The position numbers were made by a program, and so were the translations under genes. The notes under the pieces are model-generated. The model ran no database searches. It had not been told where the DNA came from and worked only from the letters and a program-made list of their open reading frames with translations. DNA of 14,694 bases from Bacteroidota bacterium (GTDB taxonomy: Bacteria; Bacteroidota; Bacteroidia; Bacteroidales; Porphyromonadaceae). Of the stretch, positions 14,679-14,694 are shown one piece after another. Location of the stretch: contig JAEWGA010000064.1 of NCBI GenBank assembly GCA_023388555.1, positions 1 to 14,694 on the forward strand, in the 5' to 3' direction. The first letter of the stretch is position 1, and each line of letters starts with the position of its first letter.

Positions 14679-14694
14679 CCCAATACCTAAAAAA

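Noticed and set aside
1..14694. CRISPR array, tRNA/rRNA genes, insertion sequences, prophage or defence genes
   Set aside because: No regularly spaced repeats, no cloverleaf or rRNA sequence recognised, and every long frame is accounted for by a metabolic or membrane protein gene.

Overview
The window looks like ordinary chromosome from a member of the Bacteroidota, most likely order Bacteroidales. The evidence is the gene content: a long pyrophosphate-dependent phosphofructokinase, a periplasmic DPP IV-type peptidase, a GH125 mannosidase, a split YjjP/YjjB transporter and a Bacteroides-like thymidine kinase. Several intergenic regions also carry the Bacteroidota -7 element TAnnTTTG, and start codons generally lack a Shine-Dalgarno sequence. 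Family or genus cannot be fixed from the sequence alone. All thirteen genes I support are complete; I see no rRNA, tRNA, CRISPR array, insertion sequence or phage gene.

Layout. On the minus strand, 68-1717 encodes pyrophosphate-dependent phosphofructokinase, closed by a clear intrinsic terminator at 8-44. A 361-bp divergent intergenic region (1718-2078) follows. It holds two promoter candidates and an unusual concentration of TTGCA/TGCAA inverted repeats. To its right, five plus-strand genes lie close together (gaps of 17, 28, 15 and 1 nt) and look like one operon: a THUMP-domain rRNA methyltransferase, a secreted S9B prolyl peptidase, purD, an eight-helix-like membrane protein and a YqaA-family membrane protein. 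A separate unit with its own promoter encodes a ROK-family glucokinase (8480-9484) and ends in a strong terminator (9504-9550).

After about 230 bp with no supported gene, a good promoter (9784-9813) drives thymidine kinase (start 9906, not the longer frame) and an rfbC-like epimerase 15 nt downstream. Next comes a tight three-gene membrane cassette: yjjP-like, yjjB-like (ATGA overlap) and a DUF6064-type protein (3-nt gap). The window ends with a secreted GH125 alpha-mannosidase (13272-14678).

How they fit together. Glucokinase and PPi-PFK supply two steps of hexose breakdown, and GH125 would release mannose from glycans in the periplasm. The peptidase releases di- or tripeptides from proline-containing peptides. 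PurD and Tdk serve purine synthesis and thymidine salvage. YjjP and YjjB should form a two-subunit exporter of small carboxylic or amino acids. Most of this is housekeeping. The least explained parts are the structured divergent region at 1884-2051, the small membrane proteins and the lone, divergent RmlC.
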